64,000 bases of DNA from Stutzerimonas stutzeri (GCA_002345575.1 DDVX01000008.1:53695-117694), one strand, 5' to 3'; shown: positions 50,842-59,553, counted from the stretch's first letter. Notes: a model not told the origin generated them from the sequence alone. A program made the numbers and translations.

Positions 50842-51942
50842 ATGAACGCCGTGACCAAGATCGAGCAGCACAACCCAATCGGCACCGACGGATTCGAGTT
50901 CGTCGAGTTCACCGCGCCGAACGCCGAGGGCATCGCGCAGCTGCGCACACTGTTCACCCAGATGGGCTTTACCGAAACCGCCAAGCATCGCTCCAAGGAG
51001 GTCTGGCTGTTCCAGCAGAACGACATCAACATCGTGCTCAACGGCAGCCCCACCGGACATGTGCGTGCGTTCGCCGAGAAGCACGGGCCGAGCGCTTGCG
51101 CCATGGCCTTCCGGGTGAAGAACGCGGCCCAGGCTGCTGCCTACGTCGAGTCCCAGGGCGCCACGCTGGTGGGCAGCCACGCCAACTTCGGTGAGCTGAA
51201 CATCCCCTGCGTCGAAGGCATTGGCGGCTCCTTGCTGTATCTCGTCGACCGCTATGGCGACAAGAGCATCTACGACGTCGACTTCGAATACATCGAGGGC
51301 CGCACGCCGAACGACAATGCGGTCGGCCTGATGTGCATCGACCACCTGACCCACAACGTCATGCGGGGCCAGATGGACGTCTGGTCCGGCTTCTATGAGC
51401 GCATCGCCAATTTCCGCGAGATTCGCTACTTCGATATCGAAGGCAAGCTCACCGGGCTTTTTTCAAGAGCGATGACCGCGCCCTGCGGCAAGATCCGCAT
51501 CCCGATCAACGAGTCGGCGGACGACAAGTCGCAGATCGAGGAATTTATCCGCGAATACCAGGGCGAGGGCATCCAGCACATCGCGCTGAGTACCGACGAT
51601 ATCTACGAGACGGTCCGGCGCCTGCGGGCCAACGGCGTGGACTTCATGACCACCCCGGGCACCTATTACGAGAAGGTCGATAGCCGCGTCGCCGGTCATG
51701 GCGAACCCACCGAATTGTTGCGCGAGCTAAACCTGCTGATCGACGGAGCTCCGGGCGCCGGTACGTCGGGCGACGACGGCATCCTCCTGCAGATTTTCAC
51801 CAACACGGTGATTGGTCCAATCTTCTTCGAAATCATCCAGCGCAAGGGCAACCAAGGCTTTGGCGAGGGCAATTTTAAGGCCCTGTTCGAGTCCATCGAG
51901 GAAGACCAGCTGCGCCGCGGGGTGATCAAGGCGGACGAGTAA
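50842..51942 (+). CDS. hpd: 4-hydroxyphenylpyruvate dioxygenase
   Basis: Hpd converts 4-hydroxyphenylpyruvate to homogentisate. The 366-residue protein has two glyoxalase-fold halves. Iron ligands are H168 (CIDHLTHNV), H246 (IQHIALSTDDI) and E330 (FFEIIQRKG). GNQGFGEGNFKALFESIE is the conserved C-terminal lid. ATG 50842 has a perfect AGGAGG ribosome site; a long in-frame extension from 50605 has no homology. hmgA follows after a repeat, in the order hpd-hmgA-fahA-maiA. Confidence 0.96.
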   Translation: MNAVTKIEQHNPIGTDGFEFVEFTAPNAEGIAQLRTLFTQMGFTETAKHRSKEVWLFQQNDINIVLNGSPTGHVRAFAEKHGPSACAMAFRVKNAAQAAAYVESQGATLVGSHANFGELNIPCVEGIGGSLLYLVDRYGDKSIYDVDFEYIEGRTPNDNAVGLMCIDHLTHNVMRGQMDVWSGFYERIANFREIRYFDIEGKLTGLFSRAMTAPCGKIRIPINESADDKSQIEEFIREYQGEGIQHIALSTDDIYETVRRLRANGVDFMTTPGTYYEKVDSRVAGHGEPTELLRELNLLIDGAPGAGTSGDDGILLQIFTNTVIGPIFFEIIQRKGNQGFGEGNFKALFESIEEDQLRRGVIKADE

Positions 51943-51950
51943 CGGCAGTC

Positions 51951-52074
51951 GTAGGGTGGATGTCGCGAAGCACATCCACGCGTCCGGTAGGAGCAACAGA
52001 GCATCGTCGGCCGACCCCGTTCGGTCGGCCCCACACCGCCGCGTGGAAGATGCTTCGCAGTCTTCCACCCTACG
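51951..52074. repeat. Two-hairpin GTAGGGTGGA repeat, copy with longer centre
   Basis: The left end GTAGGGTGGATGTCGCGAAG and right end GAAGATGCTTCGCAGTCTTC with CACCCTACG are almost identical to the copy at 3600-3683. The centre differs and contains GGCCGACC/GGTCGGCC, a third hairpin. It starts 9 nt after the hpd stop and ends 46 nt before hmgA. Confidence 0.8.
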
Positions 52075-52119
52075 CTCCGTCCCCGCCTTCAGATCCCGCG
52101 ATATCACCAGGAGAGCCAT

Positions 52120-53259
52120 ATGAGCCGCAAATGGATCAGTTTCCCCATCCGCGAAGGGGACTGCTCGCGTCAGGCGCACTGCGATTTCCCGCAGGGCACC
52201 TTCGAGCGCGAGATGGGCCGCGAAGGCTTCTTCGGCCCCGCTTCGCACCTGCATCACAAGCATCCGCCGACTGGCTGGGTCGACTGGGAAGGCCCATTGC
52301 GCCCGCACGCCTTCAACTTCAACCACATCCCCAGCGAGGGCGACTGCCCATTGCAGGCGCCGCTGGCGCTGCACAATGCCGATATCAAGCTGCGGCTGTG
52401 GAAGACCAACGGCGCCATGCGCCATCTGGTGCGCAACAGCGACGGTGACGACCTGTTGTTCATCCACGAGGGTGCCGGGCATTTCTACTGCGATTTCGGC
52501 CATCTGGAGTTTCGCGACGGCGACTACCTGATGGTCCCGCGCGGTACCGCCTGGCGTATCGAGGCCAGCGAGCCGGTGTTCATGCTGCTGATCGAGAACA
52601 CCGACGGTGCCTACCAGTTGCCGGAAAAAGGCCTGGTCGGCCCCCATGCGATCTTCGACCCGGCGGTGCTCGACCATCCGCGCCTGGACGATGCCTTCCG
52701 CGCGCAACAGGACGAAACCCCCTGGCAGATCCGCATCAAGCGGCGCAACCAGATCACCACCGTGACCTATCCCTATAACCCGCTGGATGTGGTCGGCTGG
52801 CACGGCGACAACACTGTGGTGCGGCTCAACTGGCGCGACATTCGCCCGCTGGTGAGCCATCGCTACCACCTGCCGCCGTCGGCCCACACCACCTTCGTCG
52901 CCAATGGTTTCGTGGTCTGCACCTTCACCCCGCGGCCGGTGGAGACCGATCCCGGCGCGCTGAAGGTGCCGTTCTTCCATAACAACGACGACTACGACGA
53001 AGTGCTGTTCTATCACCGCGGCAACTTCTTCAGCCGCGACAACATCGAGCAGGGCATGGTCACCTTCCACCCCTGTGGCTTCCCCCACGGCCCGCATCCA
53101 AAGGCACTGAAGAAGGCGAGCACAGACCCTGCGACGTTCGCTGACGAGGTTGCAGTAATGATCGATACCCGTCGCGCCCTGGAGGTCGGCGAGGCCGCCG
53201 CAGCCGTCGATGTCCCCGAATACGTCAACTCCTGGCGTGCGCCGGGTAAGGAATCCTGA
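52120..53259 (+). CDS. hmgA: Homogentisate 1,2-dioxygenase, short form
   Basis: This enzyme opens homogentisate to maleylacetoacetate. At 379 residues it is shorter than the usual Pseudomonas HmgA (about 430) and resembles the form I recall from the Vibrio and Shewanella pigment operons. Probable iron ligands are H287 and E294 (FFHNNDDYDE) and H323 (GFPHGPHP). Other family blocks are TTVTYPYNPLDVVGWHGDN and PRGTAWRIE. ATG 52120 follows GGAGAG. Its stop shares one base with the fahA start. Confidence in the reaction is good, supported by its neighbours. Confidence 0.9.
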   Translation: MSRKWISFPIREGDCSRQAHCDFPQGTFEREMGREGFFGPASHLHHKHPPTGWVDWEGPLRPHAFNFNHIPSEGDCPLQAPLALHNADIKLRLWKTNGAMRHLVRNSDGDDLLFIHEGAGHFYCDFGHLEFRDGDYLMVPRGTAWRIEASEPVFMLLIENTDGAYQLPEKGLVGPHAIFDPAVLDHPRLDDAFRAQQDETPWQIRIKRRNQITTVTYPYNPLDVVGWHGDNTVVRLNWRDIRPLVSHRYHLPPSAHTTFVANGFVVCTFTPRPVETDPGALKVPFFHNNDDYDEVLFYHRGNFFSRDNIEQGMVTFHPCGFPHGPHPKALKKASTDPATFADEVAVMIDTRRALEVGEAAAAVDVPEYVNSWRAPGKES

Positions 53260-54242
53260 TGAAACTCGCATCCCTCAATCAGGGCCGCGACGGCGTGCTG
53301 GTCGTGGTCTCGCGCGATCTTGCTAGCGCCGTCAAGGTGCCGCAGATTGCTGCCACATTGCAGATGGCGCTGGACGACTGGAGCGCCTGCAAAGCCAAGC
53401 TCGAGGCCGTCTACCAGCGCCTCAACGACGGGCTGGAGGAGGGCGCGTTCGTCTTCGATCAGGCCGCCTGTCACAGCCCGTTGCCGCGTGCCTACCACTG
53501 GGCCGACGGCAGTGCCTACGTCAATCACGTGGAGCTGGTGCGCAAGGCCCGCGGTGCGGAGATGCCGGAATCCTTCTGGCACGATCCGTTGATGTACCAG
53601 GGCGGCGCCGATGCCTTTATCCCGCCGCAGTCGCCAATTCGCCTGGCCGACGAGGCATGGGGTATCGACCTGGAGGGCGAGCTGGCGGTGATTACCGACG
53701 ACGTGCCCATGGGTGCGACGCCGGCCGAGGCGGCATCGCGCATCCAGTTGCTGATGCTGGTCAACGACGTGTCGCTGCGCAACCTGATCCCCGGCGAGCT
53801 GGCCAAGGGCTTCGGTTTCTATCAGAGCAAGCCGTCGTCGAGCTTCTCGCCGGTAGCGGTGACCCCGGACGAGCTGGGCGAGGCCTGGCGCGATGGCAAG
53901 GTGCACCGGCCGCTGGTCTCGCACATCAACGGCGAGCTGTTCGGCCAGCCCGATGCCGGCACTGACATGACATTCAACTTCCCGACTCTGGTGGCCCACG
54001 CGGCACGCACCCGGCCACTGTGCGCCGGTACCATCATCGGCTCGGGGACAGTGTCGAACTACGACCGCAGTGCCGGCTCCTCGTGCCTGGCTGAGAAGCG
54101 CATGCTCGAGATTATCGAACACGGCGAGGCGAAAACGCCGTTCCTCAAGTTCGGCGACCGGGTGCGCATCGAGATGTTCGATGCTGCCGGCCAGAGCATC
54201 TTTGGCGCCATCGATCAGCAGGTCGAGCGCTATGCGCACTGA
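53259..54242 (+). CDS. fahA: Fumarylacetoacetate hydrolase
   Basis: FahA cleaves fumarylacetoacetate to fumarate and acetoacetate, ending tyrosine degradation. The 327-residue protein has the FAH fold with metal-binding acids in WGIDLEGELAVI and LVNDVSLRN. The conserved KPSSSFSPVAVTPDELGEAW and GTIIGSGTVSN lie downstream. It starts by TGATG overlap with hmgA and overlaps maiA by 11 nt, so the three are tightly coupled. The bacterial short form lacks the N-terminal SH3-like domain of the animal enzyme. Confidence 0.93.
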   Translation: MKLASLNQGRDGVLVVVSRDLASAVKVPQIAATLQMALDDWSACKAKLEAVYQRLNDGLEEGAFVFDQAACHSPLPRAYHWADGSAYVNHVELVRKARGAEMPESFWHDPLMYQGGADAFIPPQSPIRLADEAWGIDLEGELAVITDDVPMGATPAEAASRIQLLMLVNDVSLRNLIPGELAKGFGFYQSKPSSSFSPVAVTPDELGEAWRDGKVHRPLVSHINGELFGQPDAGTDMTFNFPTLVAHAARTRPLCAGTIIGSGTVSNYDRSAGSSCLAEKRMLEIIEHGEAKTPFLKFGDRVRIEMFDAAGQSIFGAIDQQVERYAH

Positions 54243-54891
54243 GTTGACGCTCTATTCCTACTGGCGTTCCAGCGCCGCCTACCGGGTACGCATAGCACTG
54301 AACCTCAAGGGGCTGGCCTATCGGCAGGTGCCGGTGCATCTGGTCAGGGATGGCGGCGAGCAGCGCGGCGAGCAATACCGCGCCCTCAACCCGCAGCGCC
54401 TGGTGCCGCTGCTGGTGGACGAGGCCAACAGCGGTGCGCGCATCAGCCAGTCGCTGGCAATCCTGGAATACCTCGAGGAGGTGTTTCCGGTGCCGGCGTT
54501 GCTGCCAGCCGATCCGCTGGAGCGTGCCCGGGTGCGCAGCCTGGCCATGCATATCGCCTGTGAAATCCACCCACTCAACAACCTGCGCGTGCTGCAGTAC
54601 CTGGCCAGCGAGCTGGGCGTGGATGACCGGGCAAAGACCGCTTGGTACCGGCATTGGGTCGCTCAGGGCCTGGCTGCCGTGGAGCAAGGGCTTGCCGACG
54701 TTGGCGACGGGCTGTCTATGGGCCAGCGCCCCGGTTACCTGGAAGCCTGCCTGGTGCCTCAGGTCTACAACGCGCGCCGCTTCGACTGCCCGCTCGATGC
54801 CTATCCGCGCATCCTCGCGCGGGTTGCCCGCTGCGAGGCGTTGGAAGCCTTCTCCGGCGCCGCGCCGGAGGTACAACCCGACGCGACCTGA
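54232..54891 (+). CDS. maiA: Maleylacetoacetate isomerase (zeta-class GST)
   Basis: MaiA isomerises maleylacetoacetate to fumarylacetoacetate using glutathione. The 219-residue protein has an N-terminal thioredoxin-like domain with the zeta motif SSAAYRVRIALNLKG. NPQRLVPLLVDE and ISQSLAILEYLEE are the glutathione-site blocks. A helical C-terminal domain follows with HPLNNLRVLQYL. ATG 54232 lies inside the fahA 3' end; the longer frame from 54070 is inside fahA and was rejected. Confidence 0.94.
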   Translation: MRTELTLYSYWRSSAAYRVRIALNLKGLAYRQVPVHLVRDGGEQRGEQYRALNPQRLVPLLVDEANSGARISQSLAILEYLEEVFPVPALLPADPLERARVRSLAMHIACEIHPLNNLRVLQYLASELGVDDRAKTAWYRHWVAQGLAAVEQGLADVGDGLSMGQRPGYLEACLVPQVYNARRFDCPLDAYPRILARVARCEALEAFSGAAPEVQPDAT

Positions 54892-55035
54892 ATGGTGCGT
54901 TAGCGGCTGCGTATTAGGGCATCAACAACCAGTGAGGACATAGCGAACCCAATTACCCACAACCTTGCGTGCACTCCGTCGCGCCACGAACGCGGCGGGT
55001 TCGATCCGTCACAGATAAAAACAAGCAGGTGACGC

Positions 55036-56493
55036 ATGACTCGTGAAAAACCGAAGAATCTCTGGCTGTCCCGTTGGGGCTTCATCCTGGCCGCGACCGG
55101 CTCGGCGGTGGGCCTCGGCAATATCTGGAAGTTTCCCTACATTACCGGCGAATTCGGCGGTGGCGCCTTCGTCCTGATGTACCTGGCCTGTATTTTTGCC
55201 ATTGGCATCCCATTGATGATGACGGAGATCGCCATCGGCCGCCGCGGTCGCGGCAGCCCCATCGACGCCATCGGCCGGGTGGTTCGCGAGAACAACGGCA
55301 ACCCGGCCTGGAAGCTGGTTGGCACCATGGCCATGCTGGCCGGCTTCATGATTCTCTGCTTTTACGTGGTGGTGGCCGGCTGGGCCTTCGCCTATACGGT
55401 GAAGATGCTCGACGGCTCGCTGGCGGCCACCAGTGTCGAGGGCCTGGCGCAAACGTTCGAGGCGCACAACGCCAACCCATGGGTACTGGGCAGTTGGAGC
55501 GTGCTGGTGGCGCTGCTTACGCTGTGGATTGTCGGGCGTGGCGTGCAGGCCGGCGTCGAGCGCGCCTTTCGCTGGATGATGCCCGGACTGGCGGTCATGC
55601 TGCTGGTGCTGGTCGGCTACGCCGTGACCAGCGGCGGCTTTGCTGAAGGCATGGCGTTCCTGTTCAGCTTCGACACCTCCAAGCTAAGCGGTGAAGCGCT
55701 GCTGGCTGCGCTCGGGCACGCCTTCTTTACGCTGAGCCTGGCCTCCGGCGCCATCCTCACCTATGGCTCCTACCTGCCGGATGACCAGTCCATTGCTCGG
55801 ACCACCTTTACCGTGGTCATCGCCGATACCTGCGTCGCGCTGCTGGCGGGCCTGGCGATCTTCCCGATCATTTTCGCCAACGGCATGAGCCCGAGTGCCG
55901 GGCCGGGACTGATCTTCATGAGCCTGCCGCTGGCCTTCCAGCAGATGCCCTTCGGTACCGCTTTCGGCGTGCTGTTCTTCGCCATGGTATCGGTGGCGGC
56001 ACTGACGTCGGCAATTTCCATGATCGAGGCCACCGTCGCCTATCTGAACGAGAAGTACGGCATCAGCCGTGGACGCGCCGCGGCAGGTTCCGGCGCCGTG
56101 CTCCTGACCATCAGTCTGCTGGCGATGCTTTCGTTCAACGTTGGCGCCGACTGGAAGCTGTTCGGCAGCACCGTGTTTGATGGGCTCGACTATCTGACTT
56201 CACGCTGGATGATGCCCCTGGGTGGCATCTTCATGGCTGTGCTCGCTGGTTACTGCCTGCGCTCGGAGATCATGCGCGACGAACTCGGCCTGTCGCCGGC
56301 TGGCTATGCGCTGTGGCTGTTCATGGTGCGCTATGTGAGCCCGGTGCTGATTCTCATGGTATTCCTCCATGCGCTCGGCTGGCTCGGCTTCGATCCGCTG
56401 CATCGCTGGTATTGGATCGCTAGCGCCATTGCGGTACTGACCATCCTGGGCGAAGGCTTTCGCCGCCGTTCGCTACCGGTGATGGTTCGCTGA
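55036..56493 (+). CDS. Sodium-dependent amino acid symporter (NSS family)
   Basis: The 485-residue inner membrane protein has the LeuT-type fold with about 12 helices. The signature ATGSAVGLGNIWKFPY in helix 1 forms part of the substrate and Na+ site. LASGAILTYGSYLPDDQ and VSVAALTSAISMIEATVAYL are in helices 6 and 8. Bacterial members include the tryptophan transporter TnaT and tyrosine transporters. Its place after maiA and before the amino-acid chemoreceptor suggests aromatic amino acid import, which is inference. ATG 55036 follows AGGTG. Confidence 0.92.
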   Translation: MTREKPKNLWLSRWGFILAATGSAVGLGNIWKFPYITGEFGGGAFVLMYLACIFAIGIPLMMTEIAIGRRGRGSPIDAIGRVVRENNGNPAWKLVGTMAMLAGFMILCFYVVVAGWAFAYTVKMLDGSLAATSVEGLAQTFEAHNANPWVLGSWSVLVALLTLWIVGRGVQAGVERAFRWMMPGLAVMLLVLVGYAVTSGGFAEGMAFLFSFDTSKLSGEALLAALGHAFFTLSLASGAILTYGSYLPDDQSIARTTFTVVIADTCVALLAGLAIFPIIFANGMSPSAGPGLIFMSLPLAFQQMPFGTAFGVLFFAMVSVAALTSAISMIEATVAYLNEKYGISRGRAAAGSGAVLLTISLLAMLSFNVGADWKLFGSTVFDGLDYLTSRWMMPLGGIFMAVLAGYCLRSEIMRDELGLSPAGYALWLFMVRYVSPVLILMVFLHALGWLGFDPLHRWYWIASAIAVLTILGEGFRRRSLPVMVR

Positions 56494-56501
56494 GGCCACC
56501 T

Positions 56502-56531
56502 GGCGAGGCGGCAGCGGCTGCCGGCCTCGCC
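56502..56531 (+). terminator. Long GC-rich hairpin after the symporter gene
   Basis: GGCGAGGCGGCAG-CGG-CTGCCGGCCTCGCC (shown by parts) folds into an almost perfect 13-bp stem 8 nt after the stop. There is no T tract, so it is a likely mRNA 3' end or rho-assisted terminator. Confidence 0.6.
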
Positions 56532-56549
56532 TGCCGATGCGCATTGCGG

Positions 56550-56576
56550 TAAAGCAAACCGTTCTCCGGCCGATAA
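56550..56576 (+). promoter_or_regulatory. Sigma-28 (FliA) promoter of the chemoreceptor gene
   Basis: TAAA at 56550-56553, exactly 15 nt of spacer, and GCCGATAA at 56569-56576 match the FliA consensus TAAA-N15-GCCGATAA perfectly. It lies 71 nt before the chemoreceptor start. Confidence 0.88.
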
Positions 56577-56647
56577 GTGAAGTGACATGACGGACATGTT
56601 TTCGGGCAGGACGCCTCGTTTCGCAATTTTTCGCGCGGGGAACCTCC

Positions 56648-58540
56648 ATGCCCAAACAACTCAAGTTCAGCCACAAGATCGTGCTGGCCGCCTCGTTGGT
56701 GGTCATTGTCGTCTTCGGTCTCTTCACCTTCTATAACGATTACCTGCAGCGCAATGCCATCCGTTCTCAGCTGCAGAGCTATCTTGCCGAAATGGGCGAT
56801 GTCACCGCCGACAACATTGGCAACTGGCTGAGCGGCCGCATCCTGCTGATTGAAAGTGCGGCCCAGGCCGTGGCTGATGACGCCGATCCGGATCGCGTAC
56901 AGCGACTGTTCAGACAGCCTGCTTACTCCTCCACTTTTATGTTCAGCTATTTCGGCAGTGACCAGGGCCGGTACCTGATCCATCCCGAGGACGATACGCT
57001 GCCAGCCGACTACGACCCGCGTACCCGCCCGTGGTACACGGATGCCGTGGCTGACGGCGGCTCGACCCTTACCGAACCTTATCCGGATGCAGGCATTGGC
57101 GGCCTGGTGATGACCATCGCCACGCCGGTGCGCAGCCAGGGCCGGACTTTGGGTGTGGTGGGCGGTGATCTCGCGATCGACACCCTGGTGCGAATCATCA
57201 ATGCGCTGGATTTCAACGGCATGGGGCATGCCTTTCTGGTCAGCGCGGACGGCAAGATTCTGGTGCACCCGAATGAGCGCATGGTGAACCGGACCCTGGC
57301 CGAAGCCTTCCCAAGCGATACGCCGAACCTGTCGAGCCGCTACGCCGAGGTCAATCTCGATGGTAGTGAGAGGATCCTGGCGTTCAGCCCGGTCGAAGGT
57401 CTGCCGTCGACGAAGTGGTACGTGGGCGTTTCCGTGGACCGCGCCAAGGCTTATGCCAGCCTGACAAGCTTCCGCACTTCGGCCATGGTTGCGACGGCTA
57501 TTGCCGTGCTGTTCATCCTGCTGCTGCTCGGTCTGCTGTTGAAGGTGCTGATGCGTCCGCTCACCGATATGGGTCGCGCCATGGCTAACATTGCCGAAGG
57601 CGAGGGCGACCTTACCCGGCGGCTGGCGGTGAATTCCAACGACGAATTCGGCGAGCTGGCCGGTGCGTTCAACCGCTTTGTCGAGCGTATCCATGGCTCG
57701 ATCCGCGAGGTGTCGTCGGCCACCCAGCAGGTCCATGCGGTGGTTGGTCAGGTGCTGACCGCGTCCAACTCCTCCATGGCCAACTCCGGCGAACAGGCCA
57801 GCCGCACCAATAGCGTCGCCGCTGCGATCAACGAGCTGGGCGCCGCTGCTCAGGAGATTGCCGGCAATGCCGCCGACGCTTCGCAGCAGGCCAGCAGCGC
57901 CGCCGGGGAAGCCGTTGAAGGACGGGCCGTGGTGGAGCAGAACATCGAAGCCATGCGCGAGCTTTCGGCGAAGATCAGCGAGTCTTGCCGACAGATCGAA
58001 GCGCTGAACGGCAAGACCGCCGACATCGGCCGGATTCTGGAGGTCATCACCGGCATCTCCGAACAGACCAACCTGCTCGCGCTGAATGCGGCTATCGAAG
58101 CAGCGCGTGCCGGCGAGGCTGGACGTGGATTCGCCGTGGTCGCAGACGAAGTACGCAACCTGGCGCACCGCACCCAGAGTTCGGCCCAGGAAGTCCAGCA
58201 GATGATCGAGCAGCTGCAGAACGATGCGCACCAGTCGGTGGTGCTCATGACCCAGAGTCAGCGTCAGAGCGAGAGCAGCGTGAGCATTGCCGATCAGGCC
58301 GGCGAGCGACTCAGTGCGGTGACGAACCGGATCGGCGAGATCGATGCCATGAACCAGTCTGTGGCCACCGCGACCGAGGAGCAGACCGCTGTGATCGAGT
58401 CGCTGAACATGGACATCGTCGAGATCAACACGCTGAACCAGGATGGCGTGCAAAACCTGGAACAGACCCTGCGTGCTTGCGCCGAGCTGGAGCAGCAGGC
58501 CGGTCGGCTCAAGCAATTGGTGGATAGCTTCCGCATCTAG
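56648..58540 (+). CDS. Methyl-accepting chemotaxis protein, amino-acid dCache (PctA-like)
   Basis: The 630-residue receptor has TM1 near residues 10-30, a dCache periplasmic domain to about 275, TM2 near 277-300, HAMP, and a signalling domain whose tip reads EQTNLLALNAAIEAARAGEAG. The ligand pocket has Y122, R127, W129, Y130 (YDPRTRPWY), Y145, D147 (EPYPD) and D174 (GGDLAID). This is the amino-acid motif I recall for PctA (Y121, R126, W128, Y129, Y144, D146, D173), shifted by one. A FliA promoter drives it. The TAG stop is the first three bases of an inverted-repeat element. Confidence 0.94.
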   Translation: MPKQLKFSHKIVLAASLVVIVVFGLFTFYNDYLQRNAIRSQLQSYLAEMGDVTADNIGNWLSGRILLIESAAQAVADDADPDRVQRLFRQPAYSSTFMFSYFGSDQGRYLIHPEDDTLPADYDPRTRPWYTDAVADGGSTLTEPYPDAGIGGLVMTIATPVRSQGRTLGVVGGDLAIDTLVRIINALDFNGMGHAFLVSADGKILVHPNERMVNRTLAEAFPSDTPNLSSRYAEVNLDGSERILAFSPVEGLPSTKWYVGVSVDRAKAYASLTSFRTSAMVATAIAVLFILLLLGLLLKVLMRPLTDMGRAMANIAEGEGDLTRRLAVNSNDEFGELAGAFNRFVERIHGSIREVSSATQQVHAVVGQVLTASNSSMANSGEQASRTNSVAAAINELGAAAQEIAGNAADASQQASSAAGEAVEGRAVVEQNIEAMRELSAKISESCRQIEALNGKTADIGRILEVITGISEQTNLLALNAAIEAARAGEAGRGFAVVADEVRNLAHRTQSSAQEVQQMIEQLQNDAHQSVVLMTQSQRQSESSVSIADQAGERLSAVTNRIGEIDAMNQSVATATEEQTAVIESLNMDIVEINTLNQDGVQNLEQTLRACAELEQQAGRLKQLVDSFRI

Positions 58541-58781
58541 CAGGCGGTTGGGAAAACTACCTGCGCTGGCAATGCCGCGTTAAAAACAGGCTCGGAAGCC
58601 GCTTGCGGCTAACACGCCTGAGCGCGGCCCGAAGGGCGAACGAAGTGAGTACTGCTCATTCAGGCCACTAAACTCCGCTTGATCGCTGCGCTCACCCTTC
58701 GGGCCAGCCTTCGGCTGTTACTCCCGCTGGTCGTTGCGCCTTGTCTTGCCTGCCTCGCCTACATTTTTCAACGGCCTGCTA
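58538..58781. mobile_element. 244-bp terminal-inverted-repeat element (MITE-like)
   Basis: The left end TAGCAGGCGGTTG..AAAA and the right end, read on the other strand, TAGCAGGCCGTTGAAAAAT form imperfect terminal inverted repeats, with 12 of the first 13 bases identical. Inside, GCCCGAAGGG and CCCTTCGGGC make a further stem. It has no coding capacity. It begins at the TAG stop of the chemoreceptor gene and ends 87 nt before the DJ-1-like gene. I do not see a clear target duplication. Confidence 0.65.
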
Positions 58782-58868
58782 AAGCCGGCCACCCGTCGGA
58801 GCGCCAGGGAGTGGCGCGCTGCGGGGCGGTCGAACCTTCCAAGGCTTAAACCATGGGAGATTCACTGC

Positions 58869-59552
58869 ATGAAGGTACTGATCGTTCTCACATCCCACGA
58901 CCGGCTAGGCGATACCGGCCAGCCCACCGGATTCTGGCTCGAAGAGTTCGCCGCGCCCTATTTCGTGCTCCGAGATGCCGGAGCTGATCTCACCCTGGCT
59001 TCGCCGAAGGGCGGGCAGCCGCCGCTCGATCCGAAAAGCGACGAGCCGGACGCCCAGACCGAGGCCACACGCCGTTTCAAGGAAGATGCCGAGGCTCAGC
59101 GGGCGCTGGCCAATACCGTATTGCTGAGCGAGGTTTCAGCGGAAGGTTTCGATGCGGTGTTCTTTCCCGGCGGCCATGGCCCGCTCTGGGATCTGGTTCA
59201 GGATCGCCACTGCATCGAGCTTATCGAGGCCTTTGTGCGGGCCGGTAAGCCGGTCGCGGCGGTCTGTCATGCGCCGGCCGTGCTCATCGAGGTTCGCGGA
59301 CCGGACGGTGATCCGCTTATCAAGGGCCGCAGGGTGACCGGCTTTACCAATGGCGAGGAAGCGGCGGTGGAGCTGACTGACGTCGTGCCCTTCCTGCTCG
59401 AAGATCGTCTCAAGGAGCTCGGTGGCGACTACAGCAAGGGGCCGGACTGGTCATCTCATGTGGTGGTCGATGGCCAGCTGGTGACAGGGCAGAACCCGGC
59501 CTCTTCCGCGGCCGCTGCCGAGACACTGCTGGAGATGCTGCGCACCGGCTGA
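58869..59552 (+). CDS. DJ-1/PfpI family protein, Hsp31-like
   Basis: The 227-residue protein has the DJ-1 fold. The nucleophile Cys is in AVCHAPAVL with the adjacent His, and the Glu partner is in TGFWLEEFAAPY, as in the fungal Hsp31/glyoxalase III group. The family includes glutathione-independent glyoxalases and chaperones. ATG 58869 follows GGAG; an in-frame extension from 58734 runs into the inverted-repeat element and was rejected. Convergent with phhC. Confidence 0.9.
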   Translation: MKVLIVLTSHDRLGDTGQPTGFWLEEFAAPYFVLRDAGADLTLASPKGGQPPLDPKSDEPDAQTEATRRFKEDAEAQRALANTVLLSEVSAEGFDAVFFPGGHGPLWDLVQDRHCIELIEAFVRAGKPVAAVCHAPAVLIEVRGPDGDPLIKGRRVTGFTNGEEAAVELTDVVPFLLEDRLKELGGDYSKGPDWSSHVVVDGQLVTGQNPASSAAAAETLLEMLRTG

Positions 59553-59553
59553 T

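Noticed and set aside
56420..58516. A 698-codon open frame on the minus strand
   Set aside because: It is antisense to the chemoreceptor gene and has no recognisable domain.
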